Assembly (NCBI GenBank): GCA_002408065.1 | Contig: DHQI01000036.1 | Coordinates: 1 to 9,552 of the forward strand | Reading direction: 5' to 3' | From: Bacteroidales bacterium UBA5342 | GTDB lineage: Bacteria; Bacteroidota; Bacteroidia; Bacteroidales; UBA5342 | DNA: 9,552 bases | Shown: positions 1 to 5,126 of the stretch, piece by piece | Layout: each line of letters opens with the position of its first letter | Numbering within the stretch: the first letter of the stretch is position 1 | Made by a program: the position numbers and the translations under genes | The notes under the pieces: generated by a model | Told to the model about the DNA's origin: nothing | The model's input: only the letters and a program-made list of their open reading frames with translations | Database searches by the model: none

Positions 1-270
1 GCCTTATCCTTTGTACTTCCTTTACCAGTAGGCTTGCTTGCTGCCATGGGCTTTGTAGCTGTATTTGCCGGCGCATCCAACACACCTCTGGCTTCCAGCA
101 TTATGGCGATCGAACTTTTTGGTGTCGCTTGTGCGCCTTATGTGGCCATCGCTTGTGTGGTAGCCTACCTTATTTCGGGACACAATGGCATATATAGCTC
201 ACAAACTATCGGTGCACCTAAAACATTGCTCCAACAACGTGACACCAATAAACGTCTGAAAGAACTTTAA
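1..270 (+). CDS. ClC-family chloride channel/transporter, C-terminal fragment
   Basis: This is the last 89 codons of a gene that begins before the window; the frame is open from base 1 and ends at TAA 268-270. The visible protein is very hydrophobic. It contains a run GFVAVFAGASNTPLASSIM followed by AIELFG, which matches the conserved late-helix region of voltage-gated ClC chloride channels and Cl-/H+ antiporters (the motif before the last membrane helices, with an acidic residue in IELFG). A last membrane segment (about residues 51-68 of the fragment) and a short charged cytoplasmic tail ending NKRLKEL follow. ClC proteins work as inner-membrane homodimers that move chloride. The fragment cannot show whether it is a channel or an exchanger, and no CBS domain follows the membrane part. 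No clear terminator was seen behind it. Family call is from recognised motifs. Confidence 0.85.
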   Translation, partial: ALSFVLPLPVGLLAAMGFVAVFAGASNTPLASSIMAIELFGVACAPYVAIACVVAYLISGHNGIYSSQTIGAPKTLLQQRDTNKRLKEL

Positions 271-308
271 AACATAAAAAGACAATACCTAAAAAGGTAA
301 AAAGCTTA

Positions 309-440
309 ATGAAGCACTTCCCGGTAATTCCTGAAGAATAACATTTCATAGGTATCGGTAAAGCAGACGAAAAGAACCCATTACGACATCTTGTAGACGG
401 TTTACAACCTGTTCTTACAGACGAAACTGATGCTAAGTAA
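309..440 (+). pseudogene. Possible small ORF broken by one in-frame stop
   Basis: A frame from ATG 309 to TAA 438-440 would encode about 43 residues except for a single in-frame TAA at 339-341 (codon 11). The part before the stop reads MKHFPVIPEE, and the part after it is 32 codons with ordinary-looking composition (IGIGKADEKNPLRHLVDG in its middle). The same frame is also open upstream of the ATG, back to about 252. I recognise no family. It may be a decayed small gene, a remnant of a longer gene, or chance. The opposite-strand frame over the same bases looks like a shadow. Nothing else is apparent between the ClC gene and the promoter at 508. Confidence 0.25.
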
Positions 441-507
441 AAATCCATTATGTTAAATTTTCGCAAATAATAACAGCAAAAACAAGTAAATATTCGCTTA
501 AAGTTTA

Positions 508-515
508 TATTTTTG
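508..515 (+). promoter_or_regulatory. Bacteroidota-type -7 promoter element for the coiled-coil/zapA unit
   Basis: TATTTTTG fits the TAnnTTTG element of the Bacteroidota primary sigma factor exactly. Transcription would start near 519, giving a leader of about 20 nt before ATG 540. This argues against the alternative TTG start at 513, which would lie inside the promoter. No clear -33 TTG-type element was found upstream, so this rests on the -7 element and its placement. Confidence 0.5.
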
Positions 516-539
516 TCTGGATTTGTACTTCAATCACTT

Positions 540-830
540 ATGACGAAGGTAACTGATAAATTAATTCACTCTTTAAACGAAAAGACCTCCATTATTAAAA
601 ATGAGTTGTTGAAACTGAAAGAGGAGAACACCCGTTTGCAAGAAGAATTAACACAGAAACAGATTAATTTTGACAAAAGTCAGGTGGCATTAGGTGAATT
701 GAAAAATAAGTACAATGCTCTGAAACTTGCAAAATCGTTGGACCAGGGAGAAGACACACAGGCCCTGAAAAAACGTATAGATGCAATGGTGAGAGAAATT
801 GACACGTGTATTGAGTTGATAGATGAATAA
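540..830 (+). CDS. Small coiled-coil protein upstream of zapA
   Basis: This encodes a 96-residue, highly charged protein with no signal peptide or membrane segment. Residues about 5-65 form a nearly continuous heptad-rich helix (KNELLKLKEENTRLQEEL), then a short break (SLDQGED), then a second helix ending REIDTCIELIDE. I chose ATG 540 over the in-frame TTG at 513 because a TAnnTTTG promoter element covers 508-515. The stop is 9 nt before the zapA start, so the two genes are surely cotranscribed. Small coiled-coil proteins in this position next to zapA are, to my knowledge, a recurring Bacteroidota arrangement. By analogy with E. coli ZapB, which is a short coiled coil working with ZapA at the FtsZ ring, a divisome role is plausible. 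Sequence similarity to ZapB is not evident, and the function is inferred from size, fold and neighbour only. Confidence 0.85.
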   Translation: MTKVTDKLIHSLNEKTSIIKNELLKLKEENTRLQEELTQKQINFDKSQVALGELKNKYNALKLAKSLDQGEDTQALKKRIDAMVREIDTCIELIDE

Positions 831-839
831 ATTCGGTAA

Positions 840-1139
840 ATGAACGGTAAAGATAAACTAAAGATTAATGTTAAAATTGCCGGACGAGAATTTACACTGT
901 ACGTAGTACCGGATGCTGAGAGCGAAATAAGGACTGCCGCAAAACTCATCACAGAAACGTTTGAAAAGTATCGCGATAAATTCCCCAACGAAGACTACGC
1001 CAATATACTGGCTAAAGCCTCGTTACACGTTTTGGTGGGACAAAACAAAAAAGTGCGTACACTGGACAACTCCGAACTTATGGATGGCTTGTTTAAGCTC
1101 GAAGAAGATTTGGAAAACTTTATCAACGAAACGATTTAA
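840..1139 (+). CDS. zapA: Cell division protein ZapA
   Basis: This is a 99-residue cytoplasmic protein of the ZapA family, which crosslinks FtsZ filaments and promotes Z-ring assembly. The N-terminal half has the family's beta-strand pattern (KINVKIAGREFTLYV, residues 8-22), followed by E27-SEIRTAAKLI and a helix through EDYANILAKASLHVL (51-65). The C-terminal part (about 66-99) is a charged helix suited to the dimer/tetramer coiled coil. The length is typical. ATG 840 is the only sensible start and lies 9 nt after the coiled-coil gene. A strong terminator follows at 1164-1209, so the two-gene unit ends here or is attenuated before rny. The ZapA call rests on the recognised N-terminal pattern plus the zapA-rny order common in Bacteroidota. 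Confidence 0.88.
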   Translation: MNGKDKLKINVKIAGREFTLYVVPDAESEIRTAAKLITETFEKYRDKFPNEDYANILAKASLHVLVGQNKKVRTLDNSELMDGLFKLEEDLENFINETI

Positions 1140-1163
1140 CCGTATTTTAAAGCAAATTTCGAT

Positions 1164-1209
1164 CACCATTTCTTACCTTTTCAGAGGGTTAAGAGGTGGT
1201 GTTTTTTTT
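1164..1209 (+). terminator. Intrinsic terminator between zapA and rny
   Basis: The 5' arm CACCATTTCTTACC (1164-1177) pairs with GGGTTAAGAGGTGGTG (1186-1201) through a long stem with two G-U pairs and one small irregularity. Eight T residues follow at 1202-1209. This is a textbook Rho-independent terminator. It ends only 25 nt before the rny start, so rny must be reached by readthrough or by a promoter I could not identify; no TAnnTTTG element is present in the remaining gap. Confidence 0.85.
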
Positions 1210-1234
1210 ATACTAATATTTAGAACAACTGACT

Positions 1235-2764
1235 ATGGAAATAATATTATCGGCTATCGCTTTAGTGGTTGGAGCTGGTCTTGGATGGATTGTAGTAATG
1301 CAAAGTACCAAGAAAAAGCGTCAACAATTGCTAAGTGAAGCTCAAGCCGAAGCCGAAGTAATCAAGAAAGATAAGATACTTCAGGCTAAAGAGCGTTTTT
1401 TACAACTTAAATCGGAACACGAAAAGGAGATTAACGCCCGTAACAACAAAGCAAATCAGCGCGACCAAAGCCTGAAAGACCGCCAAAATCAAATTAATCA
1501 AAAAGCGGAAGAAGCCAACCGCAACCGCAAGGAAGCCTTGGCTATGAAACAAAAACTAGAAGCTCAACAAGAGCTGGTAGCTAAGAAAAAAGAAGAACTG
1601 GAAAAGCTTACCTCACGCCAGATAGAACAACTGGAATCTATTTCAGGACTATCGGCCGACGAAGCTAAAAAACAATTGGTTGACTCATTGGTTGACAAAG
1701 CCAAAACAGAGGCTATGTCACTGACCAACGAGATAATAGAAGAAGCAGAATTAAACGCTAACAAAGAAGCAAAAAAAGTGGTGGTTAAAACCATACAACG
1801 CATTGCTACCGAAGCGGCAATAGAGAATTCTGTCACCATTTTCCACATTGACTCGGACGAAATAAAAGGACGCATCATCGGGCGCGAAGGACGCAACATC
1901 CGTGCTCTGGAAGCTGCCACAGGAGTAGAATTTGTAGTCGACGATACGCCGGAAGCTATCGTTCTTTCGGGTTTTGATCCGGTACGCCGTGAGATAGCCC
2001 GCCTGGCACTACACCAGTTGGTATCCGACGGCCGCATACACCCTGCCCGTATAGAGGAAGTGGTCAACAAAGTACGCAAACAAATCAATGAAGAAATAGT
2101 AGAAACCGGTAAACGCACCGCTATTGATCTAGGCATCCACGGTCTGCATCCTGAACTTATCAAGATGGTAGGACGTATGAAGTACCGTTCCTCTTACGGA
2201 CAAAACCTACTACAACACAGCCGAGAAACAGCGAACTTGTGTGCCACAATGGCTTCAGAGCTGGGTCTTAACCCGCAGTTGGCCAAGCGCGCCGGATTGC
2301 TTCACGATATAGGTAAAGTGCCAGACGAAGAACCGGAATTGCCGCACGCCATTTATGGTATGAAACTGGCTGAAAAATACAAAGAAAAACCGGAAGTATG
2401 CAATGCCATAGGAGCTCACCACGAAGAGGTGGAAATGACCTCGCTAATATCTCCTTTAGTATTGGCCTGTGATGCCATCTCAGGAGCGCGCCCCGGAGCA
2501 CGCCGCGAAGTGGTAGAGTCATATGTAAAACGTTTAAAAGAGCTGGAAGATTTAGCGCTTTCTTACCCTGGAGTAATGAAAACTTATGCCATCCAGGCAG
2601 GTCGTGAACTGCGCGTAATTGTGGCAGCCGATAAAGTTTCAGATCAGGAAGCCGGCGTATTGTCTTTCGATATTGCTAAAAAAATTCAGGACGAAATGAC
2701 CTATCCGGGACAGGTAAAAATCACAGTTATTCGTGAGATTCGCTCGGTGAATTACGCTAAGTAG
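1235..2764 (+). CDS. rny: Ribonuclease Y
   Basis: This is a 509-residue membrane-anchored endoribonuclease that starts bulk mRNA turnover. Domains in order are one N-terminal transmembrane segment (about residues 3-22), a long charged coiled coil (about 25-150, rich in E/K/Q/A), a KH RNA-binding domain with the GRIIGREGRNIR motif at 212-223, and an HD phosphohydrolase domain. The HD domain has the metal-binding HD pair at 357-358 in AGLLHDIGKV, plus HAIYG (371-375) and the AHHEE element (394-398). The C-terminal region (about 440-505, GRELRVIVAADKV) is the usual conserved end. The length is normal for the family and all catalytic motifs are intact. ATG 1235 places the transmembrane segment at the very N terminus, as expected. 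A terminator-like hairpin lies directly upstream (1164-1209) and another terminator follows. Confidence 0.97.
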   Translation: MEIILSAIALVVGAGLGWIVVMQSTKKKRQQLLSEAQAEAEVIKKDKILQAKERFLQLKSEHEKEINARNNKANQRDQSLKDRQNQINQKAEEANRNRKEALAMKQKLEAQQELVAKKKEELEKLTSRQIEQLESISGLSADEAKKQLVDSLVDKAKTEAMSLTNEIIEEAELNANKEAKKVVVKTIQRIATEAAIENSVTIFHIDSDEIKGRIIGREGRNIRALEAATGVEFVVDDTPEAIVLSGFDPVRREIARLALHQLVSDGRIHPARIEEVVNKVRKQINEEIVETGKRTAIDLGIHGLHPELIKMVGRMKYRSSYGQNLLQHSRETANLCATMASELGLNPQLAKRAGLLHDIGKVPDEEPELPHAIYGMKLAEKYKEKPEVCNAIGAHHEEVEMTSLISPLVLACDAISGARPGARREVVESYVKRLKELEDLALSYPGVMKTYAIQAGRELRVIVAADKVSDQEAGVLSFDIAKKIQDEMTYPGQVKITVIREIRSVNYAK

Positions 2765-2776
2765 CCGACACGAATT

Positions 2777-2793
2777 TAGTGCTTAACGCACTA
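2777..2793 (+). other. Small perfect hairpin downstream of rny
   Basis: TAGTGC (2777-2782) and GCACTA (2788-2793) form a 6-bp perfect inverted repeat around a 5-nt loop, starting 12 nt after the rny stop codon. No T tract follows directly. It may stabilise the 3' end of the rny transcript or be chance; a proper terminator lies about 25 nt further on. Confidence 0.35.
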
Positions 2794-2816
2794 GTCCTTG
2801 AAAATTATTCATATCA

Positions 2817-2852
2817 AAACCGCCATTGCATCTTTGCTTTGACGGTTTTTTT
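2817..2852 (+). terminator. Intrinsic terminator of rny
   Basis: AAACCG (2817-2822) pairs with CGGTTT (2843-2848). The loop region contains a small inner stem (GCA...TGC), and the T run covers 2846-2852. It lies about 50 nt after the rny stop codon. It ends the rny transcript and separates it from the promoter of apbE. Confidence 0.75.
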
Positions 2853-2898
2853 ATGCCCTTCAGAAGCCTATTCCGAAGTCAGATTCTGAGCATTTCCC

Positions 2899-2906
2899 TA
2901 TCTTTG
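2899..2906 (+). promoter_or_regulatory. -7 promoter element directly before apbE
   Basis: TATCTTTG is an exact TAnnTTTG match. Its last base is 4 nt before ATG 2911. With the usual spacing, transcription would begin at or within a base or two of the start codon, predicting a leaderless or nearly leaderless mRNA. A -33 element is not obvious. Confidence 0.6.
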
Positions 2907-2910
2907 CAGC

Positions 2911-3924
2911 ATGAAAAAACGACAAATCACCACCATTATTTTTTTTCTAATGGCTATGGTTTTATACTTTACCAGCCGTCCGGAAAAGATGGAGTACATA
3001 CAAAATCAAGGACTCATATTTGGCACCAGCTATAGCCTGATGTATGAATCGCCTAAGGATTATGGCAACGAGGTACACCAACACCTGATGGCAGTGGTAG
3101 ACAATTCGCTTTCTACGTTTAACCCATCATCCATCATCAGCAAAATAAACAATAACGAAGCACACCAAACGGACAGCGCCTTCGAAAAAGTCTATTATAA
3201 AGCACAAGAGATTTCTGAAATCACCCGGGGAGCCTTTGATATGACCGTAGCACCACTAGTCAACACATGGGGTTTTGGGTATAAAAACAAAGACGAAATA
3301 TTACCTTCGCACGAAGAGATTGAAACGCTAAAAGGTATCGTTGGCTATCAGAAAATCCACCTTGAAAACCACCAAATCATAAAAGACTTCCCTGAAACAA
3401 CTCTGGATGCGAGCGCTATTGCTAAAGGTTTTTCGGTGGATGTAGCGGCTGATTTTTTAGAAAAAAATAACATTGATAACTATATGGTGGAGATAGGTGG
3501 TGAAATCCGCGTAAAAGGGATGAACAAACAGGGCAACAAATGGCGTCTGGGCATCGACAAACCCATCGAAGCCATCTCATCCACACACCGCGAACTGGAC
3601 ACCATCATCCACGTTACAGATATGGCACTGGCAACCTCAGGTAACTACCGTCAGTTTTATTACAAAGACGGCCAACGCTACAGCCACACCATCGACCCCA
3701 TTAGCGGCTACCCCGTCAACCACTCATTGCTTAGCGCCACAGTACTAGCTCCTGATTGTATGACAGCTGATGCTCTGGCTACAGCTTGTATGGTCATGGG
3801 TGCTGAAAAAAGTTTAGCCTTGGCCGAAAAACTCGCTGGCATTGAAATCTACCTTATCATCGACAAAAATGGTGAATATCAAGAGATTTCAACTTCGGGT
3901 TTTGTTCGCTATTTACAACCATAA
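2911..3924 (+). CDS. apbE: FAD:protein FMN transferase (ApbE)
   Basis: This is a 337-residue enzyme that attaches FMN covalently, from FAD, to threonine or serine of target flavoproteins on the outer face of the inner membrane (known substrates include NqrB/NqrC and RnfG/RnfD subunits). Family motifs are all present. They are FGTSYSL near 37-43, STFNPSSIISKIN (68-80), GAFDMTVAPLVNTWGFG (107-123), LDASAIAKGFSVD (165-177), VEIGGEIRVKG (193-203), ATSGNYRQF (241-249), HTIDPISGYP (259-268) and DCMTADALAT (282-291, the Mg-binding region). The N terminus (residues 1-21) is a positively charged signal anchor but has no lipobox cysteine, whereas many Bacteroidota homologues are lipoproteins. It is monocistronic here: rny's terminator precedes it, the cobalamin promoter follows it, and no Nqr or Rnf gene is in the window. 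A small GCAC/GTGC hairpin (3925-3937) follows the stop, without a T run. Confidence 0.93.
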   Translation: MKKRQITTIIFFLMAMVLYFTSRPEKMEYIQNQGLIFGTSYSLMYESPKDYGNEVHQHLMAVVDNSLSTFNPSSIISKINNNEAHQTDSAFEKVYYKAQEISEITRGAFDMTVAPLVNTWGFGYKNKDEILPSHEEIETLKGIVGYQKIHLENHQIIKDFPETTLDASAIAKGFSVDVAADFLEKNNIDNYMVEIGGEIRVKGMNKQGNKWRLGIDKPIEAISSTHRELDTIIHVTDMALATSGNYRQFYYKDGQRYSHTIDPISGYPVNHSLLSATVLAPDCMTADALATACMVMGAEKSLALAEKLAGIEIYLIIDKNGEYQEISTSGFVRYLQP

Positions 3925-4000
3925 GCACTGTTTGTGCCATGCCATCCTAAAAAGCATTGCTAAGAACAAATCGCATACTTTACTATTCAATTATTTTATT

Positions 4001-4008
4001 TACTTTTG
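4001..4008 (+). promoter_or_regulatory. -7 promoter element of the cobalamin locus
   Basis: TACTTTTG matches TAnnTTTG exactly and is followed by C, as often seen. The expected start of transcription, near 4012, lies just ahead of the first conserved riboswitch bases. This is the placement needed for the aptamer to be included in the RNA. Confidence 0.6.
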
Positions 4009-4017
4009 CCGCTCAAT

Positions 4018-4206
4018 TTGGTTCCTTTGTGGATTAAAAGGGAATGCCGTGATCTTATCCACCGTAGCTTTTGCGAAGGTGGACAGAAATTCGGCAACAG
4101 TTCCCGCTGCTGTAATTTTCTACATGCTTTCGCATTATGCCACTGAATCTGCCCATCAGATACGGGAAGGCGCAAAAGCTAACGAAATAAGTCAGAAGAC
4201 CTGCCA
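4018..4206 (+). promoter_or_regulatory. Cobalamin (AdoCbl-type) riboswitch
   Basis: This is an aptamer that binds adenosylcobalamin-type cobamides and shuts off downstream expression when B12 is plentiful. Conserved elements appear in the right order. They are GGTTCC (4020-4025) pairing with GGGAA (4040-4044); GCCG (4046-4049) with CGGC (4092-4095); the core AACAGTTCCCGCTGCTGTAA (4095-4114, matching the family's CCCGCnACTGTAA); the CTGCCCATCAG...ACGGGAAGGCGC arm (4149-4172); and the B12 box AGTCAGAAGACCTGCC (4190-4205). An additional hairpin sits between the GCCG and CGGC strands: TCCACC (4058-4063) pairs with GGTGGA (4078-4083), extended by GC/GC around a TTTT loop. The riboswitch leads into a DUF4465 lipoprotein, a second surface lipoprotein and a BtuB-like receptor, which fits control of B12 uptake. 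Confidence 0.93.
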
Positions 4207-4211
4207 AAGAC

Positions 4212-4307
4212 GATGGATTTTGTAACCTGCGGGAAACGGGGAACACCATTAACAATAGGCAGATACCACTCTTTCTGACGGATGTTACAACTTTCATCAT
4301 TTTTTTA
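4212..4307 (+). terminator. Candidate expression platform/terminator of the cobalamin riboswitch
   Basis: GATG (4212-4215) and TTGTAAC (4220-4226) can pair with CATC (4295-4298) and GTTACAA (4284-4290). The two helices are separated by a small internal loop and are followed by A and seven T residues (4300-4306). CTGC (4227-4230) can also pair with GCAG (4259-4262). GGCAG (4258-4262) could alternatively pair with CTGCC of the B12 box, a possible switch. The helix is interrupted and encloses a long region, so termination is plausible rather than certain. A small GCCC/GGGC hairpin lies at 4319-4329, before the coding start. Confidence 0.45.
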
Positions 4308-4361
4308 TTGAATTAACCGCCCTTTGGGCAATACTATTTTTCTATAAATCAATTAAAAACG

Positions 4362-5042
4362 ATGAAAAAGTTAATCTTAGGTTTGGCGGCCTTAATCGCC
4401 TTAACATTTGTAGCATGTGAAGAAGACGATGATGCAAAACTGTTCACTGTGGATTTCGAAGATGTAACATTGAATGATGCAGGACTAGCACATAACGATA
4501 GCATTAGCGGATCAATCTCAAGTGGAGATGTAACATTAACCACAACTTGGACAAGTAGTGACTGGGGCACATTCAATAGTGGTTTTGTCGTTTCAAACCA
4601 AACAGACACCACAAATGCTGGTTACATGAACCCATATAGCTGTATCGCAGAAAAAGGTGCAAATGGATCTGCAACTTACGCTGTATTTTATTCTGCTGCT
4701 GATTCAATTCTATTTAATAGTCCGGTAAATTTAGAAAGTGTAATGCTGTGTAATAATGCTTATGCTTACATGTCTATGCTTAACGGTGATTATTTTACTC
4801 AAGCATACACCGACGGAGACTATTTTAAAGTAGTATTAGATTTCTACAATAATTCAGGAGCCTCTCAAGGAAGCACAAGCTTTTCTTTAGCTTCAAACTC
4901 CTCTTTAATAAATGAGTGGACAGAATTAGATCTAAGTACATTTAAAGGAATTTCATACATCAAATTTTCATTTGAATCGTCGCAAACAGGAACACCTTTA
5001 TACTTCTGTATCGACGATATCAAATACTACGAAGCTGAGTAA
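4362..5042 (+). CDS. DUF4465 surface lipoprotein, BtuH-like candidate
   Basis: This is a 226-residue predicted lipoprotein. The signal peptide runs over residues 1-18, with lipobox TFVAC and Cys19 as the lipidated residue. EEDDD follows immediately, an acidic export signal of the type that sends Bacteroidota lipoproteins to the cell surface. The mature part carries features I associate with DUF4465: VDFEDV near 30-35, a region W68-GTFNSGFVVSNQTDT (68-83), GYMNPYS (87-93), GSATYAVFY (102-110), and a C-terminal beta-rich end WTELDLSTFKGISYIKFSFES...FCIDDI (186-220). DUF4465 proteins recur in Bacteroidota B12 loci, and the Bacteroides BtuH cobamide-binding proteins are, as I recall, of this type; that link needs a profile search. 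It is the first gene after the cobalamin riboswitch. A likely role is extracellular cobamide binding for the BtuB-like receptor downstream. The gene looks more AT-rich in its middle than its neighbours. Confidence 0.82.
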   Translation: MKKLILGLAALIALTFVACEEDDDAKLFTVDFEDVTLNDAGLAHNDSISGSISSGDVTLTTTWTSSDWGTFNSGFVVSNQTDTTNAGYMNPYSCIAEKGANGSATYAVFYSAADSILFNSPVNLESVMLCNNAYAYMSMLNGDYFTQAYTDGDYFKVVLDFYNNSGASQGSTSFSLASNSSLINEWTELDLSTFKGISYIKFSFESSQTGTPLYFCIDDIKYYEAE

Positions 5043-5070
5043 GCAACTCAAACTCCAACAGTAAAAACAC

Positions 5071-5108
5071 AAATTCCAAATTCATTTTTATAATGGGTTT
5101 GGAATTTT
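5071..5108 (+). terminator. Intercistronic hairpin, possible partial terminator
   Basis: AAATTCCAAA (5071-5080) and TTTGGAATTT (5098-5107) form a perfect 10-bp stem around a 17-nt loop, ending in a short T run (5105-5108) followed by AT. It lies between the DUF4465 stop and the next lipoprotein gene. It may terminate some transcripts so that the first gene is made in excess, or protect the 3' end of a processed RNA. The short T run makes full termination doubtful. No promoter element was seen between it and 5127. Confidence 0.5.
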
Positions 5109-5126
5109 ATAATAACAAAATCAACT

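Noticed and set aside
286..299. TACCT/AGGTA hairpin after the ClC gene as a terminator
   Set aside because: It has only 5 A/T-rich pairs, a 4-nt loop and no T run after it.
218..466. 82-codon minus-strand frame after the ClC gene
   Set aside because: It overlaps the ClC end, and its Ser/Cys/Phe-rich composition looks like a shadow of the + strand frame at 309-440.
513..539. Upstream TTG start for the coiled-coil protein
   Set aside because: The TTG lies inside the TAnnTTTG promoter element (508-515), so ATG 540 is the better start.
1140..1234. 6S RNA gene next to zapA, as in E. coli
   Set aside because: The gap is only about 95 nt and is filled by a terminator hairpin, which is too short for 6S RNA.
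1564..2163. 199-codon open frame on the minus strand
   Set aside because: It lies wholly within rny, whose KH and HD motifs are intact in the other strand. The translation is Ser/Arg/Thr-rich and matches no family, so it is a shadow.
3842..4225. 127-codon + strand frame overlapping the end of apbE and the riboswitch
   Set aside because: It runs through the last part of apbE in another frame and then through the cobalamin aptamer, which explains the sequence better.
4055..4300. 81-codon minus-strand frame
   Set aside because: It is antisense to the riboswitch; its apparent order comes from conserved RNA structure.
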